Origin: Actinomycetota bacterium
Lineage (GTDB): Bacteria > Actinomycetota > Acidimicrobiia > Acidimicrobiales > JAJPHE01
Assembly (NCBI GenBank): GCA_021325435.1
Contig: JAJPHE010000135.1
Coordinates: forward strand, 37,337-101,336
Direction of reading: 5' to 3'
DNA: 64,000 nt
Made by a program: the position numbers and the translations under genes
In this document: piece after piece, positions 1-10,791 of the stretch
How the letters are laid out: each line of letters opens with the position of its first letter
How positions within the stretch are numbered: the stretch's first letter is position 1
Notes under the pieces: model-generated
Databases searched by the model: none
What the model was told of the DNA's origin: nothing
Seen by the model: the letters and a program-made list of their open reading frames with translations, nothing else

Positions 1-117
1 CGAGAAGTTCATGCCGAACACCCGCTGCTCCCAGCGGTGGTGGAAGACCGGCTCGTCGTCCTCGACTACGACGGGGCCGAAGCCCTCCATGCCGCCGACG
101 TCGTGGATGCCGTCCAC
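1..117 (-). CDS. Nitrile hydratase beta subunit, 5' part only
   Basis: The window opens inside a minus-strand gene; only its first 39 codons are present. Read from a GTG at 117, it begins (M)DGIHDVGGMEGFGP followed by DEPVFHHRWE and then a Met-Asn-Phe near the edge. This is the conserved N-terminus of nitrile hydratase beta subunits (D/NGIhDlGG..G.Gp...EPVFh..WE...). The family hydrates nitriles to amides as an alpha/beta heterodimer with Fe or Co in the alpha subunit. The alpha-subunit gene would lie outside the window. A TAGGAT -10 element sits 8 nt before the GTG, so the message may be nearly leaderless. Thiocyanate hydrolase beta and other NHase-like beta proteins share this N-terminus and cannot be excluded. 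Confidence 0.8.
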   Translation of the reverse strand, partial: MDGIHDVGGMEGFGPVVVEDDEPVFHHRWEQRVFGMNFS

Positions 118-125
118 CGCCGCGC

Positions 126-131
126 ATCCTA
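126..131 (-). promoter_or_regulatory. Candidate -10 element (TAGGAT) for nitrile hydratase gene
   Basis: Read on the minus strand this is TAGGAT, a TANNNT -10 hexamer, followed by 8 nt and then the GTG start at 117. The spacing leaves almost no 5' UTR, as in leaderless actinobacterial transcripts. The same 85-bp gap must also hold the promoter of the divergent deacylase gene. No -35 is obvious. Confidence 0.4.
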
Positions 132-202
132 GGGAGGCCCCCGGCGCAGTGGCGCGGAAGGCGTCCCATGGGTTTTGCTGGGAGTCGAGCCAGGGGGAAG
201 CC

Positions 203-1897
203 ATGCACGATCTCGTTGTCCGCGACGCCGTCATCGTCGACGGGACCGGAGCACCGCCCCGGCAGGGGGACGTGGCCCTCGACGCCGGGCGGATCACCGC
301 CGTCGGGGAAGTCGACGGGCGGGGACGGCGCGAGATAGCGGCCGACGGCCGGCTGCTGACCCCCGGGTGGGTCGACATCCACACCCACTACGACGGCCAG
401 GCCACGTGGGATCCGGAGATGACGCCGTCGAGCTGGCACGGGGTCACGACCGTCGTCATGGGCAACTGCGGGGTGGGCTTCGCCCCGGTGCGCCCCGGCG
501 GCCAGGACTTCCTCATCGAGCTGATGGAGGGGGTCGAGGACATCCCGGGGACGGCGCTGCACGAGGGGATCGACTGGCAGTGGGAGAGCTTCCCCCAGTA
601 CCTCGACGCCCTCGAGGCCACCCCGCGGGTCCTCGACGTGGTGGCCCAGGTGCCCCACGCCGCCCTGCGGGCCTACGTGATGGGCGAGCGGGCCCACGAG
701 GACGCCACCCCCGACGAGGTCGCCCGCATGGCCGCCCTGGTCGAGGAGGCGCTGGCCGCCGGGGCCGCCGGCTTCACCACCTCCCGCACGATCCTGCACA
801 GCTCGCGCCACGGGCTGGTGCCAGGCACCACGGCCCCGGCCGACGAGCTGCTGGCCATCGGCGAGGCCATGGGCCGGGCCGGCCACGGGGTGTTCGAGAC
901 CGTCTCCGACACCACCGGCACCCCGGCCGAGCAGGAGTGGATGGAGCGGGTGGCCCGCCAGCCCGGCATCACCGTCACCTACGCCCTGGCCCAGGTCCCC
1001 GGCGACCCGAAGGGTTACCGGCGCCAGCTGGAGGGAGCGGCCCGCCTGCAGTCCGAGGGCGCCGCGGTGGTGCCCCAGGTGTCCTGCCGGCCCACCGGCA
1101 TGCTGTTCGGGCTGCAGTCCTCGCTGCACCCGTTCATCACCCACGCGACCTACCGGGCCGTGGCCGACCTGACCCTGGCGGAGCGGGTGGCCCGACTGCG
1201 TCAGCCCGAGGCCCGGGCCGCCCTGCTGTCGGAGACCCCGGACACGGCCAACCCGATCGCCGTGTTCCTCATGTCGCGCTGGGACCAGATCTTCCCGCTG
1301 GGCGACCCTCCCGACTACGAGCCGCCGCCGTCGGCGTCGGTGGCGGCGGTCGCCCGGGGCCAGGGCCGCACCCCCCAGGAGGTCGCCCTCGACTGGCTGC
1401 TGGAGCGCGACGGCGAAGCCCTCCTCTTCGCCCCGCTGGCCAGCTACGCCGAAGGCGACTTCGGGGCCATCCACGAGATGATCACCCATCCGGCCACCAC
1501 CCTCGGCCTGTCCGACGGCGGCGCCCACTGCGGCCTGATCTGCGACGCGTCGATGCCGACGTACCTGCTGACCCACTGGGCCCGCGACCGCTCCCGGGGC
1601 GAGAAGCTGCCCCTCGAGACGGCGGTGCACCTCCAGACCGGCAGCACCGCCCGGGTCTACGGCCTGGGCGACCGGGGCACCCTCGAGCCGGGCAAGCGGG
1701 CCGACCTGAACCTGATCGACCACGAGGCGCTGCGCATCCACGCCCCCCGCATGGTGTTCGACCTGCCGGCCGGAGGGCGGCGGCTGGTGCAGGACGTCGA
1801 CGGCTACGACCTGACGATCGTCGCCGGCACGGTCACCTACGAGAACGGCGAGCCCACAGGAGAGCGGCCCGGGCGCCTCGTCCGGGCCGGCCGGTGA
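203..1897 (+). CDS. N-acyl-D-amino-acid deacylase family amidohydrolase
   Basis: A 564-residue metal-dependent amidohydrolase of the D-aminoacylase/dihydroorotase superfamily, predicted to remove the acyl group from N-acyl-D-amino acids or related N-acyl compounds in the cytoplasm. Visible family features are the start [11 protein letters not shown], the metal motif DIHTHYDGQ (His60, His62) and MGNCGVG (Cys89, a metal ligand in D-aminoacylases). Near the C-terminus are [10 protein letters not shown] and the closing [15 protein letters not shown] strand motif of urease-like amidohydrolases. The ATG at 203 is chosen because a GGGGGAA Shine-Dalgarno precedes it by 5-6 nt; upstream codons in this frame are antisense to the nitrile hydratase gene. 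Its stop overlaps the next start (GTGA), so the fucosidase is translationally coupled. The exact substrate is not determinable. Confidence 0.85.
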   Translation: MHDLVVRDAVIVDGTGAPPRQGDVALDAGRITAVGEVDGRGRREIAADGRLLTPGWVDIHTHYDGQATWDPEMTPSSWHGVTTVVMGNCGVGFAPVRPGGQDFLIELMEGVEDIPGTALHEGIDWQWESFPQYLDALEATPRVLDVVAQVPHAALRAYVMGERAHEDATPDEVARMAALVEEALAAGAAGFTTSRTILHSSRHGLVPGTTAPADELLAIGEAMGRAGHGVFETVSDTTGTPAEQEWMERVARQPGITVTYALAQVPGDPKGYRRQLEGAARLQSEGAAVVPQVSCRPTGMLFGLQSSLHPFITHATYRAVADLTLAERVARLRQPEARAALLSETPDTANPIAVFLMSRWDQIFPLGDPPDYEPPPSASVAAVARGQGRTPQEVALDWLLERDGEALLFAPLASYAEGDFGAIHEMITHPATTLGLSDGGAHCGLICDASMPTYLLTHWARDRSRGEKLPLETAVHLQTGSTARVYGLGDRGTLEPGKRADLNLIDHEALRIHAPRMVFDLPAGGRRLVQDVDGYDLTIVAGTVTYENGEPTGERPGRLVRAGR

Positions 1898-3147
1898 CCG
1901 GGGCGGGTCGCTGGTTCGACCAGGCCCGCTTCGGCATGTTCGTCCACTGGGACCACGCCAGCCAGCAGGGCCTCGAGGTGTCCTGGCCGCTGGTGGGCGG
2001 GGTCTTCGCCCTGCCCCAGTCCCAGTCGGTGACGGTGGAGCAGTACCACTCGTCAGCGGCCACGTTCGACCCGCAGGAGTGGGATCCGGTCGCCCTGGCC
2101 CGTCTGGCCCGCCGGGCCGGTATGGGCTACGCCGTCCTCACCGCCAAGCACCACTCCGGCTACGCCATGTGGCCGACCAAGCTGTCGGACTGGTCGGTCG
2201 CCCGGTCCCCCTACGGGAAGGACATCGTCGCCGGCTTCGTGGAGGCCATGCGGGCCGAGGGGCTGCGGGTCGGGCTCTATTTCTCCCTGTCCGACTGGCA
2301 CCATCCCGACTACCCGGCGTTCACCGAGGAGCACAAGCCCTACCGCTTCGGGGCCTCACCGCCGATGCCCGACCCGGCCACCTGGGAGCGCTACCTCGAG
2401 TTCATGTTCGGCCAGGTGACCGAGCTGCTCACCGGCTACGGCGACATCGACCTCCTGTGGTTCGACGGCGGGTGGGAGCGGCCCGACTGGCGTGCAGCCG
2501 AGCTGGAGGCGGAGATCCGCCGGCTGCAGCCCTCGATCATCCTGAACGACCGGCTGCCCGGCGTGGGCGACTACTCGACTCCCGAGCAGGCCGTGCCCCA
2601 CGCTCCCCCGTCGCGCCCCTGGGAGACGTGCCTCACCATGAACCGGAGCTGGGGGTGGAACCCCGACGACCACGCCTACAAGTCGTCGCGGTCGCTCGTG
2701 CACACCTTGTGCGAGGTGGCCGGCAAGGGCGGCAACCTGCTGCTGAACGTCAGCCCCCGGGGCGACGGAAGCCTCCCCGAGGAGCAGGTGGCCCGCCTGG
2801 AGGAGATCGGCGGGTGGATGGAGCACAACGCCGAGTCCATTGGCGGCACCGGCCCCGGCGTCGACGCGGCCCAGTTCTACGGGCCCAGCACCCGGGCCGG
2901 AGACACGCTCTACCTGCATCTGCTGATGCGGCCCTATGACACGGTGGACGTCCGCCACCTGCCGGTGCGCCGGGTCCGGTCGGTACGCGAGCTGGCGTCG
3001 GGCCGCCCGCTCGCCTACCGGACCCACACCGGCATCCTCGAGGGGCTGATGGCCGACCCGCCGGGCACGGTCACCATCGAGGTCCCCGGCGACGTGGTCG
3101 GCGAGCTGGCCACCGTGCTGGCGGTCGAGCTGGCCCCGGCCGGCTGA
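1894..3147 (+). CDS. Alpha-L-fucosidase family glycoside hydrolase (GH29)
   Basis: 417 residues starting at a GTG inside the upstream stop (GTGA). The opening [13 protein letters not shown] and later [13 protein letters not shown] and [13 protein letters not shown] are GH29 signatures. LLWFDGGW places the retaining nucleophile at Asp191. [12 protein letters not shown], typical of the end of the GH29 barrel, follows. It should hydrolyse alpha-L-fucosides. No signal peptide is visible, so it probably acts in the cytoplasm on imported oligosaccharides. It lacks a long C-terminal beta domain and is near the short end of the family. Coupling to an N-acyl deacylase suggests joint handling of a fucosylated or N-acylated glycoconjugate, which is inference. 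Confidence 0.85.
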   Translation: MTGAGRWFDQARFGMFVHWDHASQQGLEVSWPLVGGVFALPQSQSVTVEQYHSSAATFDPQEWDPVALARLARRAGMGYAVLTAKHHSGYAMWPTKLSDWSVARSPYGKDIVAGFVEAMRAEGLRVGLYFSLSDWHHPDYPAFTEEHKPYRFGASPPMPDPATWERYLEFMFGQVTELLTGYGDIDLLWFDGGWERPDWRAAELEAEIRRLQPSIILNDRLPGVGDYSTPEQAVPHAPPSRPWETCLTMNRSWGWNPDDHAYKSSRSLVHTLCEVAGKGGNLLLNVSPRGDGSLPEEQVARLEEIGGWMEHNAESIGGTGPGVDAAQFYGPSTRAGDTLYLHLLMRPYDTVDVRHLPVRRVRSVRELASGRPLAYRTHTGILEGLMADPPGTVTIEVPGDVVGELATVLAVELAPAG

Positions 3148-3169
3148 GGCGCCAGGCCGGGCGGGTAGC

Positions 3170-4356
<1,187 letters not shown>

Positions 4357-4360
<4 letters not shown>

Positions 4361-6480
4361 TTGGCCCCCTCCAGGGTCGTGGCGCCGGTGAGGAACACCG
4401 CCCGCAGGATGTCGTCGCGGTCGAGCAGCTCGGCGGTGGGCCCGGTGAAGCGGACCTCGCCCTTCTCCATGAACACGGCCCGGGTCGAGAGGGTGAGGGC
4501 CACGTTGACCGACTGCTCGACGAGCACCACCGAGGTGCCCGAGGCGTGGAGGCGGCGGACCACCCCGAGCAGCTCCTCCACGACCACCGGCGCCAGCCCC
4601 AGGGACAGCTCGTCGATCATGAGCAGCTTGGGCTTGCTGATGAAGGCCTGGCCGAGGGTGAGCATCTGCTGCTCGCCGCCGGAGAGAACGGCCGCCGGCT
4701 GGTCGTAGCGGCGGCGCAGGGCGGGGAACAGGTCGAGGACCTCCTCCCTGGCCGCCGCCACCTCGTCGGGCGGTCGCCGGCTGGCCCACACCGCCACCTC
4801 GAGGTTCTCGGCCACGGTGAGGCTCGGGAAGATGCCCTTGCCCCCGGGAACCTGGACCAGACCGAGGGCGAAGCTCTCCTCCGGCTCGAGGCCGGTGATG
4901 TCCTCCCCGTCGAAGAAGATGGCGCCGCCGTGGATGGGCACCAGGCCGGAGATGGCCCGCAGCAGGGTGCTCTTGCCGGCGCCGTTCGTGCCCAAGAGGG
5001 CGAGGATCTCGCCTTCGGCCACCTCGAGATCGACCCCGAACAGCACCTGCACCGGGCCGTAGCTCACATCGACGCCGCGCACCGACAGGATGGAGCGCTG
5101 GGCCATCTCCAGGCGGGCCTTGCGCATCTCGGCCGTGGTGGCCAGAACGGAGAAGGCGTGCTCGGTGTCAGATGTGACGAAGCGGTGCCCGGCTCGCAGG
5201 ATGAAGCCGCCGATGAACCAGAAGGGGATGGTGGCCCCCAGGCCGTTGCGGATGTTGTGGTCGGCGATGGCCCCGAACACGATCTGGAAGGTGATCAGCC
5301 CGGCCACCAGGAACAGCAGCCCGAACGACAGCGACAGTGTCCGCACCCGGGCCGGGGACACCAGCGCCTGGACGGTGAGGAACGGCGGGTAGTAGAAGCC
5401 GCCCACGAAGTAGGCGGCCAGCAGCCCCACCACGGCGATCACCAGGTTGGGGGCGAAGGCCATCACCAGCAGGCAGGGCCCGACGGCCAGCAGCGAGTAG
5501 CCGGCGAGCTTGAGCGGCTCGCCCAGGCCCTTGGCGATCCACGTGCGGGTCACTCGGCCCGACATCTGGACCCCGACGAGGGCGGCGACCGCGCCCGCCC
5601 CGAGCAGGAAGCCCCGGTCGGCGCTGTTGATGTGGAACACCCGCTGGAAGTAGAGGGGTACGTAGGCCGACAGGGGGAGGAAGGCGGCCCCGATGGCCAC
5701 ATAGGCGGCGAACTGCCAGCGCAGCGTCTTCACCGCCAGCAGCATGCGCACCCCCCGGCCCAGTGGGACGGGTCGCTCATCGGCGGCGATCACCGCGGCG
5801 TCCTCGTTGTCGCTCTGGCCCCGCACGACCTTCGGCAGGCGGGTCGCCACAATCGCCATGGCCAGTATGGGCACGATCAGGATCAGGAACGCCACCCGCC
5901 AGCTGGACAGCCAGGCGACGACACCGGCGATGACCGGACCAGCGATCGAACCCCACCGCTGGGAGTTGTTGTGCATGGCGAAGGTCGTGGGCCGGGCCTG
6001 GGGCCGGTAGTAATCGGAGAGCAGCGACGGGTGAATGGTGCCGTTGACCAGGACCCCGAAGCCGTTGCCCATGCGGAACAGCACCAGAGCTAGGAGGCTC
6101 GGTGCCAGGCCGGTGGCGAACGAGAAGACCCCGGCGATGACCGCCCCGGCGACGACCAGCCGCTTTCTGGGCAGGCGATCTCCGTAGTACCCGAGGGGCA
6201 CGGCCGCACCGAGGACGATCACCAGGTTGAGGGCGATGAGGTTGACGAAAGCCCGGTCGGTGAGGTGGAAGGCGTTCTTGATCTCGGGGGCGAGCACACC
6301 GAAGGCGGCGGTGTCGAACTCGTCGAAGAAGTAGATGAAGAACAGCACCACCAGCGGGAACGCAAGGGCGCCGAGGGTGGCGGCGGTGAAGCGACCCCGC
6401 AGCCAGCCCACCGGATCGGCCCAGGGCCGGGGCGGGTCGGGCTCGGTCACCGCGGCGGGGGTGGCGGTGAGGTCGATCAT
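4357..6480 (-). CDS. MFS transporter fused to LivF-type ABC ATPase
   Basis: One continuous 707-residue frame with two unrelated transporter modules. Residues about 30-435 are a complete major facilitator with about 12 membrane segments; the first carries FFDEFDTAAFGVL, and the inter-helix loop has GYYGDRLPRKR. Residues about 463-707 are a LivF ATPase: Walker A GTNGAGKST at 497-505, LSGGEQQ at 599-605, Walker B LLMIDE at 619-624, and VEQSVNVAL typical of LivF. MFS C-termini are cytoplasmic, so the ATPase is placed correctly to dock on a permease. The start ATG overlaps the LivHM stop (ATGA) and its stop overlaps the LivG start (GTGA). Either the MFS part scaffolds the ATPase, or it moves a partner substrate. 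No frameshift or internal start with a convincing ribosome site separates the halves. Confidence 0.85.
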
Positions 6481-8615
6481 GACTGGCCTCCGGTCGTGAC
6501 GAGCTCGGGTTCGGGCGCGTGCTCGGTGAGGTCGGCGGCGGCCCGGGCCACGGCCGTGTCGTCGAGCTCGACGGTGTCGGCCTTGCGGTCGGCGACCAGG
6601 CTGGGCACCAGCACGCCCCTCCGCTCGGCCACGGTGCGCAGCAGGGCGTCGCGGGCCATGTAGAAGAGCTGGCCCAGGCCGCCGGGGAAGAACAGCAGGA
6701 GGAGCACGACGCCGAAGCCGGTCCCCAGCAGGCTGAACTCGTAGGGCAGGAAGTACTGGATGCCGCGGATGACGATGGCCCCGAGGACCGCCCCGGTCGT
6801 GGATCCCATCCCGCCGATGACGATCATCGAGAACAGGAACACCGACAGGTCGGCCGGAAAGCGCTCGGGGGTCAGCTGCTGCTGGTGGTAGGCGTACAGG
6901 GCGCCGGCCACGGCGGCGATGAAACCGGAGGCGGCGAAGGCGGCCAGCTTGGTCCGGACCCGGGGCACGCCGAGGGACTGGGCCGCCTTCTCGTTGTCGC
7001 GCATGGCCACCAGCACCCGGCCCATCCGGGCGTTGCGCAGGTTGCGGGCGACCACGAGGGTGACGACGAGGAAGGCGAGGATGAGAAGGTAGAAGCTGCG
7101 CTCGTTGGAGACGTCCCACACCCCGAACATGAGCGGCCGCTGGATGGCGCCGGGCACGTTGAACAGGCCGAAGGAGAAGATCCAGTTGCCGGCGGCCACG
7201 GCGAAGGCGAGGGTCGTGACCCCGAGGAACAGCCCTTGGATGCGCAGGGCCGGGATGCCGATGAGCAGGGCCGCCGCCGCCCCCGCCGCCCCGGCGATGA
7301 GGAGGGTCACGAAGAAGTCCTGGGGGTTGGACGACGCCGCGATGTGGCCGGCGACCAGACCGCCGACGCCGGCGAGCGCCCACTGGCCGAACGACAGGTG
7401 GCCGCCCCACCCGGTGAGGATCACCAGGGAGATGCCGACCATGGCGTAGATGAGGATGTCGGTGGCCAGGCTGGTCCGGCTGGGCGTCAGCACGAACGGC
7501 ACGACGACGCCGAGGGCCAGGGCGAGGCCGGCCAGACCCCAGCGGCCGTAGCGCACCTCGGGCAACCGCCGCAGCTCGCGGGGTACGGGGCGGACCTCCT
7601 CGACCGCCTGCCAGGTGGACGCCCCCGTCTCGAGACGGCCGGTGCGGCGCCGCTGGATCAGCAGGGCGACGAGGATGACGGCGAAGACCAGCCCGAAGTC
7701 GGGGCCGGAGTGGCCGGTGCCGAAGAACAGAACCTGCTGGGCCAGGCTGATCAACAAGGCGGCGCCGAAGGTGATCGGCAGGCTCTCGAAGCGACCGATG
7801 ACGGCGGCGCCGAGGGCGTAGGCCAGAAGGGTGTAGCCGCCCAGCGCACCGAACTGGAAGCCGGTGATCGGGGCCGACAGCACGGCGGTGAGGGCCGACA
7901 GGCCGCCGGCGATCGACCAGACGATGAGCGAGACCCGCTTGACGGGCACGCCGAGGAGCCGGGCCCGGTCGCGGTCGTCGGCGGCGGCCCGGGCGGCCAG
8001 GCCGTAGCCGGTTCGCCGCATGAACCACACCAGCCCGGCGATGACCACCGGCGTGATGATCATGACCACGATGTGGTCGCCGCGGAACTGCACGCCGCCG
8101 TAGTTGAAGCCGAACGACAGCGGGGTCTGGAACCCGGTCTGCATCTTGGCGTTCTTGTTGAGCAGGGCGGGGATGGCCAGCTCCACCGCCCCGAGGATCT
8201 GGGCGACGCCGATGGTCACGACGGTGAGGATGAGGCGGGGCGCCTTGGTGAAGCGGCGGATGATGGCGAATTCGATGAGGGCGCTGGACAGCACGGCCGC
8301 CACCAGCCCGACGGCGACGGCGGCGTAGAACGGCACCCGGTAGCGCTGGACGAGCTCGGCGGCCAGGGTGGCGGCGAAGGCGCCCAGCTCGCCCTGGGCG
8401 AAGTTGATGATGCGGTTGGTGCGGTAGATGAGAACCAGGCCGATGGCCAACAGGCCGTTCAGGGCGCCGAGCACCAGGCCCTGGAGGAAGATGCCGTTGG
8501 GCACCACCGAGCTCATGAAGTTGGGCAGGTAGCCGCCCACCCCCTTGCCCACCAGCACGATCGCCACGAAACCGGTCAGGAAGACACCGGCCCCCAGCGC
8601 TGCACGCTTCAACAC
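6477..8615 (-). CDS. Fused LivH-LivM permease of branched-chain amino acid-type ABC system
   Basis: 712 residues joining both membrane subunits that are usually separate. The N-terminal half is LivH: LNGLLAIGLVLIYRTNRIINFAQGE is the family hallmark, followed by RFTKAPRLILTVVTIGVAQ. After a hydrophilic link (RRRTGRLETGASTWQAVEEVRP) the LivM half follows: GWGGHLSFGQWALAGVG, GIPALRIQGLFLGVTTLAFA, RNLRNARMGRVLVAMRDNE and the EAA-like loop. The C-terminus is a cytoplasmic tail after the last helices. Start GTG 8615 has a GGGGGG Shine-Dalgarno 6 nt upstream; upstream codons look non-coding. It heads the minus-strand operon LivHM, MFS-LivF, LivG. The substrate-binding protein is divergent. The substrate could be amino acids, amides, urea or aromatic acids. 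Confidence 0.88.
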   Translation of the reverse strand: MLKRAALGAGVFLTGFVAIVLVGKGVGGYLPNFMSSVVPNGIFLQGLVLGALNGLLAIGLVLIYRTNRIINFAQGELGAFAATLAAELVQRYRVPFYAAVAVGLVAAVLSSALIEFAIIRRFTKAPRLILTVVTIGVAQILGAVELAIPALLNKNAKMQTGFQTPLSFGFNYGGVQFRGDHIVVMIITPVVIAGLVWFMRRTGYGLAARAAADDRDRARLLGVPVKRVSLIVWSIAGGLSALTAVLSAPITGFQFGALGGYTLLAYALGAAVIGRFESLPITFGAALLISLAQQVLFFGTGHSGPDFGLVFAVILVALLIQRRRTGRLETGASTWQAVEEVRPVPRELRRLPEVRYGRWGLAGLALALGVVVPFVLTPSRTSLATDILIYAMVGISLVILTGWGGHLSFGQWALAGVGGLVAGHIAASSNPQDFFVTLLIAGAAGAAAALLIGIPALRIQGLFLGVTTLAFAVAAGNWIFSFGLFNVPGAIQRPLMFGVWDVSNERSFYLLILAFLVVTLVVARNLRNARMGRVLVAMRDNEKAAQSLGVPRVRTKLAAFAASGFIAAVAGALYAYHQQQLTPERFPADLSVFLFSMIVIGGMGSTTGAVLGAIVIRGIQYFLPYEFSLLGTGFGVVLLLLFFPGGLGQLFYMARDALLRTVAERRGVLVPSLVADRKADTVELDDTAVARAAADLTEHAPEPELVTTGGQS

Positions 8616-8661
8616 CCGTGGCCCCCCATCGCGACGCCGATTGGCTCCCAGAGAGTTAGGC

Positions 8662-8741
8662 GGCGGACGGCCTTGCTCCTGCCTGGGCGCGCCACGTTCC
8701 TCGACGGGCCGTCCGCCCCAATCCCACCGGTTGGGCAGGAG
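8662..8741. promoter_or_regulatory. Interleaved inverted repeats in the divergent Liv promoter region
   Basis: The 210-bp gap between LivHM and the binding protein holds two long inverted repeats in A-B-A'-B' order. A is GGCGGACGGCC (8662-8672) with its complement at 8707-8717. B is CTCCTGCC (8676-8683) with its complement at 8734-8741. A third short hairpin (CCCAA..TTGGG) lies about 8716-8735. In RNA this order allows a pseudoknot-like fold; in DNA it could be two overlapping operators controlling both directions. No known riboswitch class is recognised. Confidence 0.45.
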
Positions 8742-8825
8742 TCGACCGTCTGGTGAAGAATGGGTCAAGACAAGAGGGCCGGTGGCGGGCGGTCCTGAAA
8801 CCTGGCCCACTCTGGGGGGAAAGCC

Positions 8826-10781
8826 ATGTGGGGGAAGTCGTTACGGGCCGTCGCGGTTCTCGCTGTCCTGGCCATCGCCGCCGCGGCGTGCTCGAAGCCC
8901 GCCAGCCGGGGCGCCAACGGCACGGTCAACGGCTCGAGCAACCACCTACCCGGCACCCCGGGGCTCGCCACCCCCGGTGCCACCGCGCCGGGGGCGACGC
9001 TGCCCAACGGGCAGCCGGCCTCGGGCAACTACACGACGTCGGGTAGCGGCACCGGCGCCAACGGCTCCTCTCCCCTACCGACCGAGCCCGGTCTGAACAG
9101 CTCCTACGCCCTGTCCGTGGGACAGAAGATCTACCCGGTCAGCACCAGTCGGGGGCCCAAGCCCTACTACCCGGGGGTGGGGGACAACACCATTCAGCTG
9201 GACTTCGCCTACGACATCAACGCCTGCGGCGTGAACGTGATCGACGCCATCACCGCGGCCGGCGGGGTGCTGCCCTCACCGACCCAGTTCTACCGGGCGG
9301 CGCCCACCAACCAGCAGCAGTTCGACTCCGACAGCAACGAGTCGATCGCCCTCATGGTCCGGTACTGGAACGACCATGCCTTCGACACCGCCGCCTACCT
9401 CCCCCACATCCGGCCCCTGATGGGCAACGACCCGGCCAACCAGTTCTTCGGCCGCCACCTCACCTACAAGATCATCGACGGCGGCTCCAACCAGTGCCCG
9501 GACACCACCAAGGCCGCCGCCATCCAGGCCGCCGAGGAGGACCACGCCTTCGCCGTCTACAACAACTTCAGCTCCGACGGCGACAGCAGCACCACCGCCT
9601 ACAACATGGCGGCCGACCTGAACACGGTGGCCCCCAACACCCGGCCCATGCATTTCGGCACCCTGTGGATGTCGGACAGCATCTACAACCAGTTCGCCCC
9701 CTACGCCTGGACCCAGTTCGCCACCGGCACGACGGTGGTGAACCAGCTGGCCTCCTACATCTGCTCCAAGCTGGTCGGCGGCAAGGCGACCCGTTCGCAG
9801 AGCTACCCCGGCAGCACCCGCCGGTTCGGGCTGATCCACAGCAACCAGCCCCAGGACGCGGTGATGATCAGCGACTTCAAGGCCGCCCTCAACCGCAGCT
9901 GCGCCGGCAAGGGCGGGGCCGGCATCATCGCCAAGGAGGTCTCCTACGACGGGACCGACTTCACCAACGCCCAGCGCGACGACACCAACCTGATCGTCCA
10001 GATGCACACCGCCACCCCGCCGATCACCTCGATCATCCAGCTCGGCGACCCGGTGCAGTCGCTGTTCCAGGTGGACGACGCCAGCGCCCAGCGCTACTGG
10101 CCCGAGTGGATCTTCGGCAGCTACGGCTACGAGGACTCCAGCACCGTGCAGCGGCTCTGGGACCAGACCGAGGCCAAGGGTGACTTCGGCATCAGCAGCC
10201 TCGGCGTGCCCGGCGGCTTCGGGTTCAGCGCCGGCGACCCGTTCTGGATGTACCACGCCTACCACCAGACCGCCCCCGACGGTAAGCCGTGCGACCCGAC
10301 CAGCGAGGCCGGCATGGACCACGGACAGGGCACCAACGGGGCCATCGCCAACTACTGCAAGGCGCCCACCCTCCTGCAGACGTGGTACTACGCCATGCTC
10401 CCCTCGGTCGGCGGCCTGCTGTTCGCCGGGCCCGACCTGACACCCCAGAACGTCAGCACCGGCCTGCAGCGCTTCCCCGAGACCCGCTACGGCGGCAACG
10501 GGCCGACCGACGACCCTCGACCGGCCCTGGTGGGCGCCGGTCCGGGCAAGTACGGGTTCATCGTGGACTCGGTGGAGTGGCGCTGGAGGCCGGAGTTCAA
10601 GTCCCCCGCACCCGAAGCCAAGGCGGGGTGGGTCGAGTACCCGGACTGCCAGCGCCATTACGTCCTGTGGCCCAACCAGTTCTCGCCCGGGTGGTCACCC
10701 GCCGACCCGCCGTTCAACGCGTGGTGCGGCGCGCCGGGGACCGACTACCCGAGGACGCTGCCCTCCGACGGGCAGCACTAG
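8826..10781 (+). CDS. ABC transporter substrate-binding lipoprotein (periplasmic binding type 1, Liv/urea family)
   Basis: 651 residues. The signal peptide ends in a lipobox AIAAAAC, placing the lipidated Cys at residue 22; a Ser/Thr/Gly/Pro-rich linker of about 70 residues follows. The folded part includes YYPGVGDNTIQLDFAYDIN, KAAAIQAAEEDHAFAVYNNF and RRFGLIHSNQPQD, consistent with a type 1 periplasmic binding fold in which the protein compares substrate-bound lobes. It would capture the solute outside the membrane and deliver it to the LivHM permease transcribed divergently. The ATG at 8826 has GGGGGGAAA just upstream. It is larger than ordinary LivJ proteins and related in layout to the second binding protein at 24254-26107. 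The ligand is unknown. Confidence 0.8.
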   Translation: MWGKSLRAVAVLAVLAIAAAACSKPASRGANGTVNGSSNHLPGTPGLATPGATAPGATLPNGQPASGNYTTSGSGTGANGSSPLPTEPGLNSSYALSVGQKIYPVSTSRGPKPYYPGVGDNTIQLDFAYDINACGVNVIDAITAAGGVLPSPTQFYRAAPTNQQQFDSDSNESIALMVRYWNDHAFDTAAYLPHIRPLMGNDPANQFFGRHLTYKIIDGGSNQCPDTTKAAAIQAAEEDHAFAVYNNFSSDGDSSTTAYNMAADLNTVAPNTRPMHFGTLWMSDSIYNQFAPYAWTQFATGTTVVNQLASYICSKLVGGKATRSQSYPGSTRRFGLIHSNQPQDAVMISDFKAALNRSCAGKGGAGIIAKEVSYDGTDFTNAQRDDTNLIVQMHTATPPITSIIQLGDPVQSLFQVDDASAQRYWPEWIFGSYGYEDSSTVQRLWDQTEAKGDFGISSLGVPGGFGFSAGDPFWMYHAYHQTAPDGKPCDPTSEAGMDHGQGTNGAIANYCKAPTLLQTWYYAMLPSVGGLLFAGPDLTPQNVSTGLQRFPETRYGGNGPTDDPRPALVGAGPGKYGFIVDSVEWRWRPEFKSPAPEAKAGWVEYPDCQRHYVLWPNQFSPGWSPADPPFNAWCGAPGTDYPRTLPSDGQH

Positions 10782-10791
10782 GGGCCCGCTC

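Noticed and set aside
175..1890. Alternative frame over the D-aminoacylase gene continuing into the fucosidase frame
   Set aside because: The sequence before 1894 is Arg/Pro/Gly-rich and out of frame with the recognised enzyme; only the part from GTG 1894 is the fucosidase.
6519..8756. Plus-strand open frame opposite LivHM
   Set aside because: Rich in His, Gln, Gly and Asp with no membrane segments or motifs; it is the shadow of the permease gene.
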